DNA of 64,000 nt, taken from Paenibacillus cookii. Its GTDB lineage: Bacteria; Bacillota; Bacilli; Paenibacillales; Paenibacillaceae. The stretch is from NCBI RefSeq assembly GCF_018333375.1, contig NZ_BORW01000006.1, positions 1 through 64,000 of the forward strand. Reading direction: 5' to 3'. Both the position numbers and the translations under genes were made by a program. Positions 42,871 to 53,241 of this stretch are shown here, piece after piece. The notes below the pieces were generated by a model. The model did not search any database, was not told where the DNA came from, and saw only the letters and a list, made by a program, of their open reading frames with translations. Each line of letters opens with the position of its first letter. Position 1 is the first letter of the stretch.

Positions 42871-44676
42871 GTGAATATCGGTTCGTTGATTCGCGGCATG
42901 CTCGGCGACGCCAAGACGGGGGATGCCAAGCAGCTCGAGGTGAAAACAGGCCAGGTGGTCAGAGGCATGGTGCTCAGCGTCTCGGAGGACGGCCAGGAGG
43001 CCGTCGTGCAGATTCAAGGGGTCAAGGTGAGGGCGATGCTTGAAACCCCGCTGCAGGAGGGGCAGACAACGCTCCTGCAAGTGCAGCCGCCTGCGGCCGG
43101 AGGCATGCTCGTATTGAAGCCGTTGTCCGGCTCGCCCAATGCCTCGCTGCCGGCGAAATCGGTTGCCGACGTGCTGAATGCGCTTGGGCTTGCGGACACG
43201 GAAGAAAACCGGACGATGATTCAAGCGATGCAATCAAGCGGGGTAGCGCTGACAAAGGAAAACGCGGAGCTGTTCGGCCGGATGCTGCAGCAAAAGCCGG
43301 CGTCCGTGCCAACGGCGGAATGGATTCAAGCCGCGGCGATCGCGCTGCAGCGTGGCCTGCCCGTGACCGGCGAAAGCGTCCGCGGCTTGCAGCAGGCCGT
43401 GTTTGGCGCGCCGGTTCACGAACTGCTCTCGCAGCTGGAAGGGGCGCTTGCTTCGTCCGGACAAGCGAAACCTGCTGCGGGAGCGGGGACGCCGGGGGCG
43501 CTTGATCAGGCTGCGCTGTCGTCCGGAGCTAACGGCATGGCGGCCGCCAAGGGAACGGAGCCGCAGCAAGGGATTTCTCCGGCGAAAGAAGGCGCAGCCG
43601 GGCAGGAGCAAGGAGCTGCTGCCGCAAAGTCCGCTGCTCTCCTTGCTGCGGATCGCGGGCTGCAGCCGCTGCTGGACAAGCTGCAGCAGGTGCTGCTGCA
43701 GCTGCGCGCCGCGCCTGCCCTGGCCGGGCTTCAGGGCAGCGGCGTAGCGGCCGGCGCCGCAGGCGCGCCGGCCGGGGGAGCGGCGCCGCCGCAAGAGCCG
43801 GCGGCGCAGGCGGCCTCTGGCGGCCCGGCGGCGCCAGAGGCAAAGCCGCCCCAGACCCCCGGCGCGGAGCCGTGGGTCGGGCGGCTTCTGAAGCTGCTCG
43901 GTGCGGAGCACGAGCAGCAGGGCGTGCGCGGGGCGATGCAGCCCGCGCAAACGGCGGCCGCGGCGCAGAGCGCGCGGCCGGAAGCCGCTGCACCGGCCAT
44001 GGGCCAGGGTGCAGCGCCGGAAGCGGGCCCGGCGGCTGCCGGCATACATCCGGCAGCCGCGCAGATCCCGGCCTCGGAAACGGCCGGGGCTCGCGCCGAG
44101 CATGCCTTGCATGGCCCGGGCACGCAGCACGACACGCTGAAGGGCATTTTGCTTCAGCTGGTGAATCACGACGACGCGCCGCCGCAGCTCAAAGAAGCGG
44201 CGCAGCAGCTCGTTTCGCATTTGACGGGCCAGCAGCTGCTATTGAATACGGACCGTACGGCCCCGTTCGCGCAGGTAACGCTTCTGCTGCCGCTGAACGG
44301 GCCGGACGGGCAGGAGACGGCATCCATCCAGATCCAATCCCGCCGGGGGGCCAAAGGCGAGCTGGATGCGTCCAACTGCCGTTTATGGTTCGACCTGCAG
44401 ATGAAACATCTTGGACAGACGCTCGTGGACGTGCAGGTCGTCGACCGGATCGTTTCCTTAAAGGTCCATAACGGGCACGAATGGGCCGGAGAGCTGCTGG
44501 AAAACCACAGGGATGAAATTGCCGGCGCCATCGAGTCGATCGGATATCAGCTGCTGAGCTTAAAGGCGGAGCCCCTGCCCGAAAAGGAACCGGATTCGCC
44601 GTCCGCCATGCTGGCGAAAGCGGCGGTCAGCGAATACGTGCCCCAAAGCTACAGAGGGGTGGATTACCGGGTATGA
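42871..44676 (+). CDS. FliK-like hook-length-control domain protein (YlqG position)
   Basis: 601 residues in three parts: an N-terminal beta-rich domain (to about 95, QVVRGMVLSVSEDGQEAVVQ), a long Ala/Gly/Pro/Gln-rich low-complexity middle (about 195-420), and a conserved C-terminal domain (about 425-580) with TLLLPLNGPDGQETASIQIQ and LGQTLVDVQVVDRIVSLKV that resembles the FliK/flagellar hook C-terminal fold. In B. subtilis ylqG holds the same place after rnhB. FliK proteins set hook length and switch export specificity; a second, outlying copy suggests a related or competing role. GTG start at 42871 after GGAGGAAG. It overlaps the next gene by four bases. Confidence 0.7.
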   Translation: MNIGSLIRGMLGDAKTGDAKQLEVKTGQVVRGMVLSVSEDGQEAVVQIQGVKVRAMLETPLQEGQTTLLQVQPPAAGGMLVLKPLSGSPNASLPAKSVADVLNALGLADTEENRTMIQAMQSSGVALTKENAELFGRMLQQKPASVPTAEWIQAAAIALQRGLPVTGESVRGLQQAVFGAPVHELLSQLEGALASSGQAKPAAGAGTPGALDQAALSSGANGMAAAKGTEPQQGISPAKEGAAGQEQGAAAAKSAALLAADRGLQPLLDKLQQVLLQLRAAPALAGLQGSGVAAGAAGAPAGGAAPPQEPAAQAASGGPAAPEAKPPQTPGAEPWVGRLLKLLGAEHEQQGVRGAMQPAQTAAAAQSARPEAAAPAMGQGAAPEAGPAAAGIHPAAAQIPASETAGARAEHALHGPGTQHDTLKGILLQLVNHDDAPPQLKEAAQQLVSHLTGQQLLLNTDRTAPFAQVTLLLPLNGPDGQETASIQIQSRRGAKGELDASNCRLWFDLQMKHLGQTLVDVQVVDRIVSLKVHNGHEWAGELLENHRDEIAGAIESIGYQLLSLKAEPLPEKEPDSPSAMLAKAAVSEYVPQSYRGVDYRV

Positions 44677-44987
44677 ACGCAAAAGGACAAGAGCCGCCTT
44701 ATACGATGAAAAAGGCGGTGGCTTTGAAATATACGCCGGATGAAGCCGCGGCGCCCGTGGTGGCGGCCAAAGGCCGGGGCAAGGTGGCCGAGGCGATTCT
44801 GGAAAAAGCCAAAGAGCACGGCGTTCCCGTCCAGGAGGATGCCGCGCTGGTGGAGGTGCTGTCCAAGCTGGACCTGGACCAGCAAATTCCTCCCGAGCTT
44901 TACCAGCTTGTGGCGGAGGTGCTGAGCTATATTTACCGGACAGACCGCTTGGCACGGGAAAAGGAGAAGGAATGGCTGAACGGATAA
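44673..44987 (+). CDS. ylqH: FlhB C-terminal-domain-like protein (YlqH)
   Basis: 104 residues resembling the cytoplasmic tail of the export switch protein FlhB/YscU: KKAVALKYTPDEAAAPVVAAKG and a helix-rich end IAEA-like (VAEAILEKAKEHGVPVQEDAALVEVL). The NPTH autocleavage motif and all membrane helices of true FlhB are absent, as in other FlhB-tail proteins (FhlX/YlqH). It overlaps the FliK-like gene (ATGA) and yraN by 16 bases, so all three are coupled. It probably works with the FliK-like protein in flagellar export control. Confidence 0.85.
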   Translation: MNAKGQEPPYTMKKAVALKYTPDEAAAPVVAAKGRGKVAEAILEKAKEHGVPVQEDAALVEVLSKLDLDQQIPPELYQLVAEVLSYIYRTDRLAREKEKEWLNG

Positions 44988-45355
44988 AAAGGGAAAAGGA
45001 TAACCGCCGCGAAAAAGGAGCGGCGGCCGAGCAGGCTGCATGCGATTATCTGGCGGCCCAAGGTTATGCCATACTAGACCGCAATTGGCGCTGCCGCAGC
45101 GGGGAAATCGATATTGTCGCCGAGCTCGGGCGTTTGCTGGTCATCGTCGAGGTTCGAAGCCGGAGCGGCAGCCGTTACGGCACCGCCGCCGAATCGGTGG
45201 ATTACCGCAAAATCCGGCAGGTTCGCGGCATTGCGTCAACGTACCTGCACTATAAACGGCTTGAGGATCGGGAGATGCGGTTCGACGTCATTGCCATCGA
45301 ACTGGATGCGGCGCGGAACGTCGTCTCGCTGCAGCATATTGAAGGGGCTTTTTAA
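44972..45355 (+). CDS. yraN: YraN/UPF0102 nuclease-fold protein
   Basis: 127 residues of the UPF0102 family with a restriction-endonuclease-like core: KGAAAEQAACDYLAAQGY, then RCRSGEIDIVAELGRLLVIVEVRSRSG, which carries the D and E-x-K-like (EVR) positions. Its function is not established, though it is placed near recombination genes such as comM and dprA in many genomes, as here. ATG at 44972 preceded by AAGGAGAAGGA. Confidence 0.9.
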   Translation: MAERIKREKDNRREKGAAAEQAACDYLAAQGYAILDRNWRCRSGEIDIVAELGRLLVIVEVRSRSGSRYGTAAESVDYRKIRQVRGIASTYLHYKRLEDREMRFDVIAIELDAARNVVSLQHIEGAF

Positions 45356-45475
45356 AGGAGGCTTATCTTCAAAATTCCAATCAGAAAACAAGAGAACACC
45401 GTGCCGTACAACATCAAATGGACTTCATCCGCCAATCATTTTCCGAATTCTGGTTCGAAGAATGGATCCCAGCCT

Positions 45476-45514
45476 AAAAAGACTTCCTGAAACGCGTTTC
45501 AGGAAGTCTTTTTT
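45476..45514. terminator. Bidirectional terminator between yraN and comM
   Basis: AAAAAGACTTCCTGAAA and TTTCAGGAAGTCTTTTT form a perfect 17-pair stem with loop CGCG. It serves both convergent genes. Confidence 0.9.
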
Positions 45515-47088
45515 CACACCGGCGTTTCGGTTTGGGGTCGGTCCAGATTCCGGTATTGGATCGCCTCCGCGACATGGGAGGAGAGGATGTTTTCCTTTCC
45601 GTCCAGATCGGCGATCGTTCGGGAAAGCTTTAAAATCCGGTCATAGGCGCGCATGCTCAGTCCCAAGGCGTCGATCGTCCGATGAAGCATGTCGGCCGTA
45701 TCCGGATCGAGCTTCGTGAACCGCCGGAGCGCTGTGCCGCTAAGCTCGCTGTTCCAGTTCATCTGGAGCATCCGGTAACGCCTTACTTGCCTTTCATGCG
45801 CTTCCAGCACTTGCGCGCGCATGTCCGCGGAGGAAAGGCTGAACTTTTCTTTCGTCCATTCCCTGGGCCTCGGCACGTCGACCTGCAGATCGATCCGGTC
45901 CAGCAGCGGGCCGGAAATTTTGGAGCGGTAATGCGCGATCCTTGCCGGACTGCATGTGCACGGATGACCGGGGTGATCGCTGCCCCAATACCCGCACGGG
46001 CAAGGGTTCATCGATGCGGCCAGCATGAATCTTGCCGGGAAGGTATGGACCGCCCTTGCCCGGCTGATCGTCACGCATTTGTCCTCCAGCGGCTGCCGCA
46101 GCACCTCCAGCACCTGCCGGTTAAACTCGGGCAGTTCGTCCAGAAACAGGATGCCGCGATGCGCCAGACTGACCTCCCCCGGCTTCGGTATCGTTCCGCC
46201 GCCGATCAAACCGCCGGCCGAAATCGTATGATGCGGGGAACGGAACGGCCGGGTCCGCAGCAGGCCCGCCGCCGGTTCCTTCAGTTTTCCCGCGGCGCTG
46301 AAAATTTTGGTCGTCTCCAGCGCCTCCTGCTCCGTCATGGGCGGGAGAATGGTGGGCAGGCGTTTGATCAGCATCGTTTTTCCCGTTCCCGGCGGACCGA
46401 TCAGCATGATGTTATGCATGCCTGCCGCCGCAATCGTTAATGCCCGTTTCACGTGATGCTGTCCGAGAACGTCCGCATAATCTTCGGCTTGATGCGCTTC
46501 TTGACCGGGCGGATGGCCGGATACAAACCGCAGGCCCGCCAAAGACGAAATCCGCAGCGGAGCGTTCTTGTCCGCGGCCTCCTTTTCCCCGAGAGCGAAT
46601 AGCTCTTTCAAATGGTCAAGTGCATAAATATTCATATTTTCGATGAGGGATGCTTCGGCGGCGTTATCCTTGGGGAGCAGGACGGCGGTAAATCCCTCGC
46701 GTTTGGCCCGGTCCACCATCGACAATACGCCCGTCACCGGCCGCAGGCTTCCGTCCAGCGCCATTTCCCCGATCATGAGGAGCTTTTCGTCTCCGGGAAG
46801 CACGAGCTGACCGCTGGTGCACAAAATGCCGAGGGCGATGGCCAGGTCGAAGGCGGAGCCTTCCTTGCGCAAATCGGCCGGCGCCAGGTTGATGGTCGTA
46901 CGCTGCAAGGGGAAGGTGAACCCGCAGTTTTTGATTCCCGCCCGAACGCGTTCCACCGCCTCGCGAATGGCCGAATCGGGCAAGCCGATGATCGACGTTT
47001 GGGGAAGACCGTTCGAAATATCGACCTCAACCTGGATCAGAACCCCATCAATTCCGTATAAACATGCACTGTACATTTTTCCGTACAT
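45514..47088 (-). CDS. comM: Mg-chelatase-like AAA+ protein ComM/YifB
   Basis: 524 residues: N-terminal Lon-protease-like fold (VEVDISNGLPQTSIIGLPDSAIREA, ERVRAGIKNCGF), AAA+ core with Walker A GPPGTGKTML and Walker B GILFLDELPEF, a cysteine cluster (MNPCPCGYWG, HPCTCSP), and a C-terminal helical domain. ComM is a hexameric helicase that drives branch migration when transforming DNA is integrated. Start ATG at 47088 or 47076; neither has a strong ribosome binding site. It lies close to dprA, another DNA-uptake gene, 2.8 kb away. Confidence 0.92.
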   Translation of the reverse strand: MYGKMYSACLYGIDGVLIQVEVDISNGLPQTSIIGLPDSAIREAVERVRAGIKNCGFTFPLQRTTINLAPADLRKEGSAFDLAIALGILCTSGQLVLPGDEKLLMIGEMALDGSLRPVTGVLSMVDRAKREGFTAVLLPKDNAAEASLIENMNIYALDHLKELFALGEKEAADKNAPLRISSLAGLRFVSGHPPGQEAHQAEDYADVLGQHHVKRALTIAAAGMHNIMLIGPPGTGKTMLIKRLPTILPPMTEQEALETTKIFSAAGKLKEPAAGLLRTRPFRSPHHTISAGGLIGGGTIPKPGEVSLAHRGILFLDELPEFNRQVLEVLRQPLEDKCVTISRARAVHTFPARFMLAASMNPCPCGYWGSDHPGHPCTCSPARIAHYRSKISGPLLDRIDLQVDVPRPREWTKEKFSLSSADMRAQVLEAHERQVRRYRMLQMNWNSELSGTALRRFTKLDPDTADMLHRTIDALGLSMRAYDRILKLSRTIADLDGKENILSSHVAEAIQYRNLDRPQTETPV

Positions 47089-47692
47089 ACGACAAAAGCA
47101 CCCTTTCCAAACAGATCGGTTCTACTGCCCAAATGCAGCGGCGTGTCTGTCGAAAAAAGGTGCTTCCTTATTTTCGAACATGATATTGATCAAATTGTAA
47201 TTTTGCGGCAGGGAAAAGTCAAGGCTGCTGTTTAGGGGAACTGCGGATATTCTTCGGGAACGTCATTGCAAAAGCTTTAGGTCGAAGAGGGATGGCCGTT
47301 GCCTGAAGCGGATGGCGGTATCTTAAGGTGGCATGCCCTGTTTGCCAAAAGATTAATATTTTCCAAATGTTGTGGTAATATAAGCCGGGAAGCGAGGGAA
47401 AAGCGCCGAAACCTAAGGGGAGCGGCCGGCAGGTCTAAAAGTGTCGATTTTTCAGGCCCGGTTGGAGTAGACAAGCGAAATCCTGAGCCGGAGAACAACA
47501 AAACGAATGATTATGGAAAAAAATCCCAAATATTCTCTCAAACGGATTAAACCGATATCAAAAAGCTGTCGATATTCCCTCAGTTTCTTAAGGTAAGCGT
47601 TTTAAAAACGTGGTACAATAGCTTGGGTTTATATTATTTTCCAAGAGAAAAGCCCGCCTTGTAGCAGTCATGTTGATAGGAGGATTCCGTAA
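47089..47692. other. Divergent intergenic region between comM and sucC
   Basis: About 600 bases without a credible gene; short frames here have no ribosome binding site. A -10-like TACAAT (47614-47619) lies about 75 bases before sucC, but no -35 at the right spacing was found. The sucC ribosome binding site (AGGAGG) is at its right end. No riboswitch was recognised. Confidence 0.4.
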
Positions 47693-48853
47693 ATGAATAT
47701 CCATGAATATCAAGGAAAACAGGTATTGAAGCAGTATGGGGTTACCGTTCCGAACGGAAAGGTCGCTTATACGGTGGAAGAAGCCGTCGAAGCGGCGAAA
47801 GAGCTTGGCAGCCAGGTCACGGTCGTCAAGGCCCAGATCCATGCGGGCGGACGCGGTAAGGCAGGCGGCGTCAAGGTAGCGAAAAATCTGGACGAAGTCC
47901 GCGCCTACGCCGAAGAAATCCTCGGCAAGGTTCTCGTTACGCATCAGACAGGTCCGGAAGGGAAGGAAGTAAAACGTCTTCTCATCGAAGAAGGCTGCGA
48001 TATCCGGAAGGAATATTACGTGGGCGTCGTCGTCGACCGCGCAACGGGCCGCGTCGTGATGATGGGATCGGAGGAAGGCGGCACGGAGATCGAAGAAGTG
48101 GCTGCGAAAACTCCGGAGAAAATCTTCAAGGAAGTCGTTGATCCGGCCGTAGGACTGCAGGTTTTCCAAGCCCGCAGACTTGCTTATGCCATCAACATTC
48201 CGAAAGAATTGGTAAACAAAGCCGTTCAATTTATGATGGCCCTTTATACGGCTTTCGTGGATAAAGACTGCTCGATCGCGGAGATCAACCCGCTGGTTGT
48301 GACGGGTGACGGCAACGTCATGGCGCTGGACGCCAAACTGAACTTTGACTCCAACGCATTGTTCCGCCACAAGGACATTCAGGAGCTCCGCGATCTGGAC
48401 GAAGAAAACGAAAAAGAAATCGAAGCATCCAAATACGACCTGAGCTACATCGCCCTTGACGGCAACATCGGCTGCATGGTTAACGGCGCGGGCCTTGCCA
48501 TGGCAACGATGGATATCATCAAATACTACGGCGGCGACCCTGCCAACTTCCTTGACGTTGGGGGCGGCGCAACCACCGAGAAAGTAACGGAAGCGTTCAA
48601 AATCATTCTCTCCGACGAGCAGGTCAAAGGCATTTTCGTCAACATTTTCGGCGGCATCATGCGTTGCGACGTCATCGCCGAAGGCGTGGTCGAAGCGGCG
48701 AAACAGCTTGGTTTGACCCGTCCGCTGGTCGTGCGCCTGGAAGGCACCAACGTGGATCTCGGCAAGAAGATTTTGGCCGAATCCGGCTTGAACATCGTTC
48801 CAGCCGATTCCATGGCCGACGGCGCGCAAAAAATCGTCTCGCTCGTAAAATAA
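47693..48853 (+). CDS. sucC: Succinyl-CoA synthetase beta subunit (ADP-forming)
   Basis: 386 residues with the ATP-grasp fold: start [17 protein letters not shown], nucleotide-binding region [15 protein letters not shown], and C-terminal CoA-ligase segment [21 protein letters not shown] and [15 protein letters not shown]. With SucD it converts succinyl-CoA to succinate, making ATP, in the citric acid cycle. AGGAGGATT is upstream. sucD follows after 36 bases. Confidence 0.97.
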   Translation: MNIHEYQGKQVLKQYGVTVPNGKVAYTVEEAVEAAKELGSQVTVVKAQIHAGGRGKAGGVKVAKNLDEVRAYAEEILGKVLVTHQTGPEGKEVKRLLIEEGCDIRKEYYVGVVVDRATGRVVMMGSEEGGTEIEEVAAKTPEKIFKEVVDPAVGLQVFQARRLAYAINIPKELVNKAVQFMMALYTAFVDKDCSIAEINPLVVTGDGNVMALDAKLNFDSNALFRHKDIQELRDLDEENEKEIEASKYDLSYIALDGNIGCMVNGAGLAMATMDIIKYYGGDPANFLDVGGGATTEKVTEAFKIILSDEQVKGIFVNIFGGIMRCDVIAEGVVEAAKQLGLTRPLVVRLEGTNVDLGKKILAESGLNIVPADSMADGAQKIVSLVK

Positions 48854-48889
48854 GGACCTTTAAATAAGATTAGGGGATGTGAACGAATC

Positions 48890-49819
48890 GTGAGTATTTT
48901 GGTCGATAAAAATACAAAAGTGATTACCCAGGGCATCACCGGGAAAACCGCCCTTTTCCATGCAAAAGGAGCCCTTGATTACGGAACGCAAATGGTGGGG
49001 GGCACTTCCCCGGGCAAAGGCGGCACAACCGTCGACATCGAGCTTGAAAACGGAACGTCCGTCAGCCTGCCCGTGTTCAATACGGTTGCCGAAGCCAAAG
49101 CGGCTACAGGCGCCACGGCGAGCGTTATTTACGTACCGCCGGCATTTGCCGCGGACTCCATCATGGAAGCGGTTGAAGCCGAAATGGAGCTCGTCATCTG
49201 CATCACCGAAGGCATTCCGGTGCTTGACATGGTCAAGGTTGCCCGTTACATGGAAGGCAAAAAGACCGTCCTGATCGGACCGAACTGCCCTGGCGTCATC
49301 ACGCCCGGCGAATGCAAAATCGGCATCATGCCCGGCTACATCCATACGCCTGGACACGTAGGCGTCGTATCCCGCAGCGGAACGCTGACGTACGAGGCCG
49401 TCCATCAGCTGACGACCCGCGGCATCGGCCAATCCACGGCGGTGGGCATCGGCGGCGACCCGGTCAAAGGCACGGAATTCATCGACGTGCTGAAGCGTTT
49501 TAACGAAGATCCGAATACTTATGCGGTCATCATGATCGGCGAAATCGGCGGCACGGCCGAAGAGGAAGCCGCGGAATGGATCCGCGACAACATGACGAAA
49601 CCTGTCGTCGGCTTTATCGGCGGCGTTACCGCTCCTCCGGGAAAACGCATGGGCCATGCAGGCGCCATCATTTCCGGCGGCAAAGGCACGGCGAAAGAAA
49701 AAATCGCCAAAATGGAAGAGTGCGGCATCAAAGTCGCTCCGACGCCTTCCGAAATGGGCTCCACGCTGGTCGACGTTTTGAAGGAACGCGGCCTGCTGGA
49801 TAAATGCTTGACACACTAA
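48890..49819 (+). CDS. sucD: Succinyl-CoA synthetase alpha subunit
   Basis: 309 residues: CoA-binding Rossmann domain ([27 protein letters not shown]) and the phosphohistidine loop [15 protein letters not shown] with active H256. It pairs with SucC. The start is GTG at 48890, after a GGGGATG-rich region. A long terminator follows, closing the sucCD operon. Confidence 0.97.
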   Translation: MSILVDKNTKVITQGITGKTALFHAKGALDYGTQMVGGTSPGKGGTTVDIELENGTSVSLPVFNTVAEAKAATGATASVIYVPPAFAADSIMEAVEAEMELVICITEGIPVLDMVKVARYMEGKKTVLIGPNCPGVITPGECKIGIMPGYIHTPGHVGVVSRSGTLTYEAVHQLTTRGIGQSTAVGIGGDPVKGTEFIDVLKRFNEDPNTYAVIMIGEIGGTAEEEAAEWIRDNMTKPVVGFIGGVTAPPGKRMGHAGAIISGGKGTAKEKIAKMEECGIKVAPTPSEMGSTLVDVLKERGLLDKCLTH

Positions 49820-49851
49820 TCCGCATTCGGGTTATTATAGGATCAAAGGTA

Positions 49852-49895
49852 AGCAACCTTTTATTTCCTCCAGAGGGAATAAAAGGTTGCTTTTT
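49852..49895 (+). terminator. Terminator of sucCD
   Basis: GCAACCTTTTATTTCC pairs with GGGAATAAAAGGTTGC around a short loop, followed by TTTTT. Confidence 0.9.
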
Positions 49896-49925
49896 GCATT
49901 TCAATTCGTTGCCTGAGGTGAAACC

Positions 49926-51044
49926 ATGATGAATAAGCGCTGGCTGCTGATCGGTCTGCATGAATTCAAAGGGCTGGGCAGAAAAAGCATCGCACGAATC
50001 CTGTCGGAAGGTATGCTGTCGGAAGAGATGATCCATTTTAATAGTAGGGATTGGGAAAAATGCGGTTTTTCCGCCGGCCTGTCGGAGCGGTTGGCAAAAG
50101 AGCTCACGGCCGACTATATTTTGCGGAAACGGGAAGAAAAAGAAAGGGATGCGGGCACCCGCGTGGTCACCATTTTGGATGAGCATTATCCGGAGCTGCT
50201 GAAGGAAAGCCCCGATCCTCCGCACGTGCTTTACGGAAAAGGGGATCTCCGGTTGCTCCATGTGCCGTCGGTTGCCATGGTCGGGACAAGGGTTCCGACG
50301 GCGTACGGGCGGAAAATGGGGGCGGAGCTGGCGCAGGGATTATGCGAAGCGGGACTGGCCGTCGTCAGCGGGCTCGCCAGAGGAATCGACAGCATTTGCC
50401 ACGAAGCTGCGTTATTATGCGGAGGCGGGACGGTTGCGGTCATTGCGACGGGCATCGATATCGTTTATCCGCCGGAAAACAAATCGCTTTTTGCCAGAAT
50501 CGGCGATCGCGGATTGATCGTGACGGAATATCCTCCTGGGACAAGACCTCATCCGGGATTGTTTCCGCAGCGGAACCGCATCATTGCCGGCTTGTCGCTG
50601 GGCACGATCGTGGTGGAGGCGGATGAACGGAGCGGATCGCTCATTACGGCGGACGCGGCGCTGGATGCGGGGCGCGACGTTTTTGCCGTGCCGGGCCAGG
50701 CGAATTCCCCGAAAAGCAGGGGGGCTTTAAACCTGATCCGGCAGGGGGCCAAAATGGCCTGCAGCGCGGACGACGTTCTCGAGGAATATGATTCATGGTT
50801 GCCAAACCGGCACGAGAATACATACAATAGGGAACGCCAGGTAAAAGAGGCCGCGAGCGGAACGGGCCATTTGACAACCGACGAGCTGCAACTATACCAT
50901 ATACTGGAGCAGGGGCCGTTCACGCTGGACGAACTGCTGCTACGAAGCCGATGGGATTTTGGACATTTGCATTCAGTTCTGTTATCTTTAATCATAAAAA
51001 AGCAGATTACCCAATTACCTGGTGCTATATATAAGATCATCTGA
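49926..51044 (+). CDS. dprA: DNA-processing protein DprA
   Basis: 372 residues: an N-terminal helical region (residues 1-75), the Rossmann-like core with VAMVGTRVPTAYG, VSGLARGIDSICHEAAL and VAVIATGIDIVYPPEN, and a C-terminal winged-helix domain (about 305-370). DprA protects incoming single-stranded DNA and loads RecA during transformation; it is kept in many non-competent bacteria too. ATG at 49926 or 49929; TGAGGTGAAA is upstream. The order sucCD-dprA-topA is as in Bacillus. Confidence 0.94.
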   Translation: MMNKRWLLIGLHEFKGLGRKSIARILSEGMLSEEMIHFNSRDWEKCGFSAGLSERLAKELTADYILRKREEKERDAGTRVVTILDEHYPELLKESPDPPHVLYGKGDLRLLHVPSVAMVGTRVPTAYGRKMGAELAQGLCEAGLAVVSGLARGIDSICHEAALLCGGGTVAVIATGIDIVYPPENKSLFARIGDRGLIVTEYPPGTRPHPGLFPQRNRIIAGLSLGTIVVEADERSGSLITADAALDAGRDVFAVPGQANSPKSRGALNLIRQGAKMACSADDVLEEYDSWLPNRHENTYNRERQVKEAASGTGHLTTDELQLYHILEQGPFTLDELLLRSRWDFGHLHSVLLSLIIKKQITQLPGAIYKII

Positions 51045-51110
51045 ACATTGAACGTTTGAACCGCAAAAAATCAAGCGAAACTTTTGACTGTAGGAGAGGA
51101 GGATGAGCCG

Positions 51111-53207
51111 ATGGCTGATTCACTGGTGATCGTGGAATCGCCCGCCAAGGCGAAAACGATCGGCAAATATTTAGGCAGCAAATTTATCGTAAAGGCTTCC
51201 ATGGGCCATGTTCGCGATTTGCCAAAAAGCCAAATCGGAGTTGAAATAGAAAACGAGTTCAATCCGAAGTACATTACGATCCGCGGAAAAGGTTCCGTGC
51301 TCAAAGAGCTGAAGGATGCCAGCAAAAAGGTCAAAAAGGTTTATCTCGCAGCCGACCCCGATCGCGAGGGGGAAGCGATTGCCTGGCATTTGGCGCATGC
51401 GCTTGAACTGGACGATACGGAAAACTGCCGGGTCGTATTCAACGAAATTACGAAGCAGGCCGTGAAGGACGCGTTCAAAACGCCGCGCAAAATCAACATG
51501 GATTTGGTCAACGCCCAGCAGGCGAGGCGGATTTTGGACCGTCTGGTAGGCTACAAGATCAGCCCATTATTATGGAAGAAAGTCAAAAAGGGACTGTCCG
51601 CGGGGCGGGTCCAATCGGTCGCCGTCAAAATCATCCTGGACCGCGAAAACGAAATCAACGCTTTCGTTCCCGAGGAATATTGGTCCATCACCGCTAAGCT
51701 TGCCAAGGGCAGCTCGGTGTTCGAAGCGAAATTCCATCAGCTTGAAGGGCAGAAGAAGGAGCTTTCGAAGGAAGAAGACGTCCAGGAGGTTCTGAAGGCG
51801 ATCAAAGGGGCTACCTTCAAGGTGGCCGAGGTCAAGGAAAAAGAACGCCAGCGGCATCCGTCGCCGCCGTTTACGACAAGCTCCCTCCAGCAGGAAGCGG
51901 CCCGCAAGCTGAACTTCCGCGCTGCCAAAACGATGTCCGTCGCCCAGCAGCTGTACGAAGGGGTCGAACTCGGCAAGGAAGGCACCGTCGGTTTGATTAC
52001 TTACATGCGTACCGACTCGACGCGAATTGCCGCGTCCGCGCAGGAAGAAGCAAAAGGTTACATCGGCGAAAAATTCGGCGGCGATTTCGTGCCGGAAACC
52101 CCGCGCGAATATTCGAAGAAAGCGGCAAACGCGCAGGATGCGCACGAAGCGATCCGCCCGACCTCGGTGCTCCGCGATCCCGAATCCGTCAAAGCCTTCA
52201 TGAGCCGCGACCAGTTCAGGCTGTATAAGCTGATTTGGGAGCGCTTCGTGGCGAGCCAGATGGCTTCCGCGGTTCTCGATACGCTGTCGGTGGATATCGC
52301 CGCCGGAACGGCCGTATTCCGCGCTTCCGGCTCCAAGGTGCGTTTCCCGGGCTTCATGAAGGTGTATGTCGAAGGAAACGACGACGGCACGACCGAAGAA
52401 GAGAAATTCCTGCCCGAGCTGACGCCGGGAGATAAGCTGAAGAAGGAAGACATCGAGCCGAAGCAGCATTTCACCCAGCCTCCGCCGCGGTATACGGAAG
52501 CGCGTCTCGTGCGCACGATGGAGGAGCTTGGAATCGGACGGCCGAGTACGTATGCCCCGACGCTGGAAACGATTCAGAAGCGGGGTTACGTGGCGATCGA
52601 AGACAAGAAATTCGTTCCCACCGAGCTGGGAGAGCTGGTCATCGAGCAAATGGAACAGTTTTTTCCGGAAATTCTCGATGCGGAGTTTACCGCCCATATG
52701 GAAGAAGATCTCGACCATGTGGAGGAAGGCTCCGAGGATTGGGTGAAGGTGCTGAAGGAATTTTACGAATCCTTCGAAAAACGCCTGGAAGTCGCCGAGG
52801 AGGAAATGAAGGAAATCGAAATCGAAGACGAGGTTTCCGACGAAATCTGCGACAAATGCGGTAGGCCGATGGTTTACAAGCTGGGTCGGTTCGGAAAGTT
52901 TCTGGCATGCTCGGGATTCCCGGATTGCCGGAACACGAAACCGATCGTCAAGGATATCGGCGTGACTTGTCCGAAATGCAAGGAAGGCCACGTCGTGGAA
53001 CGCCGCAGCAAAAAAGGGCGCATCTTTTACGGCTGCGACCGTTATCCGGAATGCGGTTTCGTGTCCTGGGACCGCCCTTCCAGCGTTCCTTGCCCGAAAT
53101 GCGGCTCGTGGATGGTGGAAAAGCGGAACAAGCAAGGAGCCCGGCTGCAATGCACCTCCTGCGACCACACCCAGGAAATCGAAGAAAACGATGAAGACAC
53201 AGTCTAA
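51111..53207 (+). CDS. topA: DNA topoisomerase I
   Basis: 698 residues: Toprim domain ([31 protein letters not shown]), catalytic core with the active tyrosine Y298 in [12 protein letters not shown], and three C-terminal zinc-ribbon modules ([42 protein letters not shown]). It relaxes negative supercoils. GGAGG lies upstream of the ATG at 51111; the open frame nine codons before lacks a site. Confidence 0.97.
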   Translation: MADSLVIVESPAKAKTIGKYLGSKFIVKASMGHVRDLPKSQIGVEIENEFNPKYITIRGKGSVLKELKDASKKVKKVYLAADPDREGEAIAWHLAHALELDDTENCRVVFNEITKQAVKDAFKTPRKINMDLVNAQQARRILDRLVGYKISPLLWKKVKKGLSAGRVQSVAVKIILDRENEINAFVPEEYWSITAKLAKGSSVFEAKFHQLEGQKKELSKEEDVQEVLKAIKGATFKVAEVKEKERQRHPSPPFTTSSLQQEAARKLNFRAAKTMSVAQQLYEGVELGKEGTVGLITYMRTDSTRIAASAQEEAKGYIGEKFGGDFVPETPREYSKKAANAQDAHEAIRPTSVLRDPESVKAFMSRDQFRLYKLIWERFVASQMASAVLDTLSVDIAAGTAVFRASGSKVRFPGFMKVYVEGNDDGTTEEEKFLPELTPGDKLKKEDIEPKQHFTQPPPRYTEARLVRTMEELGIGRPSTYAPTLETIQKRGYVAIEDKKFVPTELGELVIEQMEQFFPEILDAEFTAHMEEDLDHVEEGSEDWVKVLKEFYESFEKRLEVAEEEMKEIEIEDEVSDEICDKCGRPMVYKLGRFGKFLACSGFPDCRNTKPIVKDIGVTCPKCKEGHVVERRSKKGRIFYGCDRYPECGFVSWDRPSSVPCPKCGSWMVEKRNKQGARLQCTSCDHTQEIEENDEDTV

Positions 53208-53241
53208 CAGCATGTTGTATGCACAGTAGGAGGTAATGAAA

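Noticed and set aside
43234..44220. Arg-rich long minus-strand frame opposite the FliK-like gene
   Set aside because: Shadow of a GC-rich Ala/Gly/Pro repeat region; composition is artefactual.
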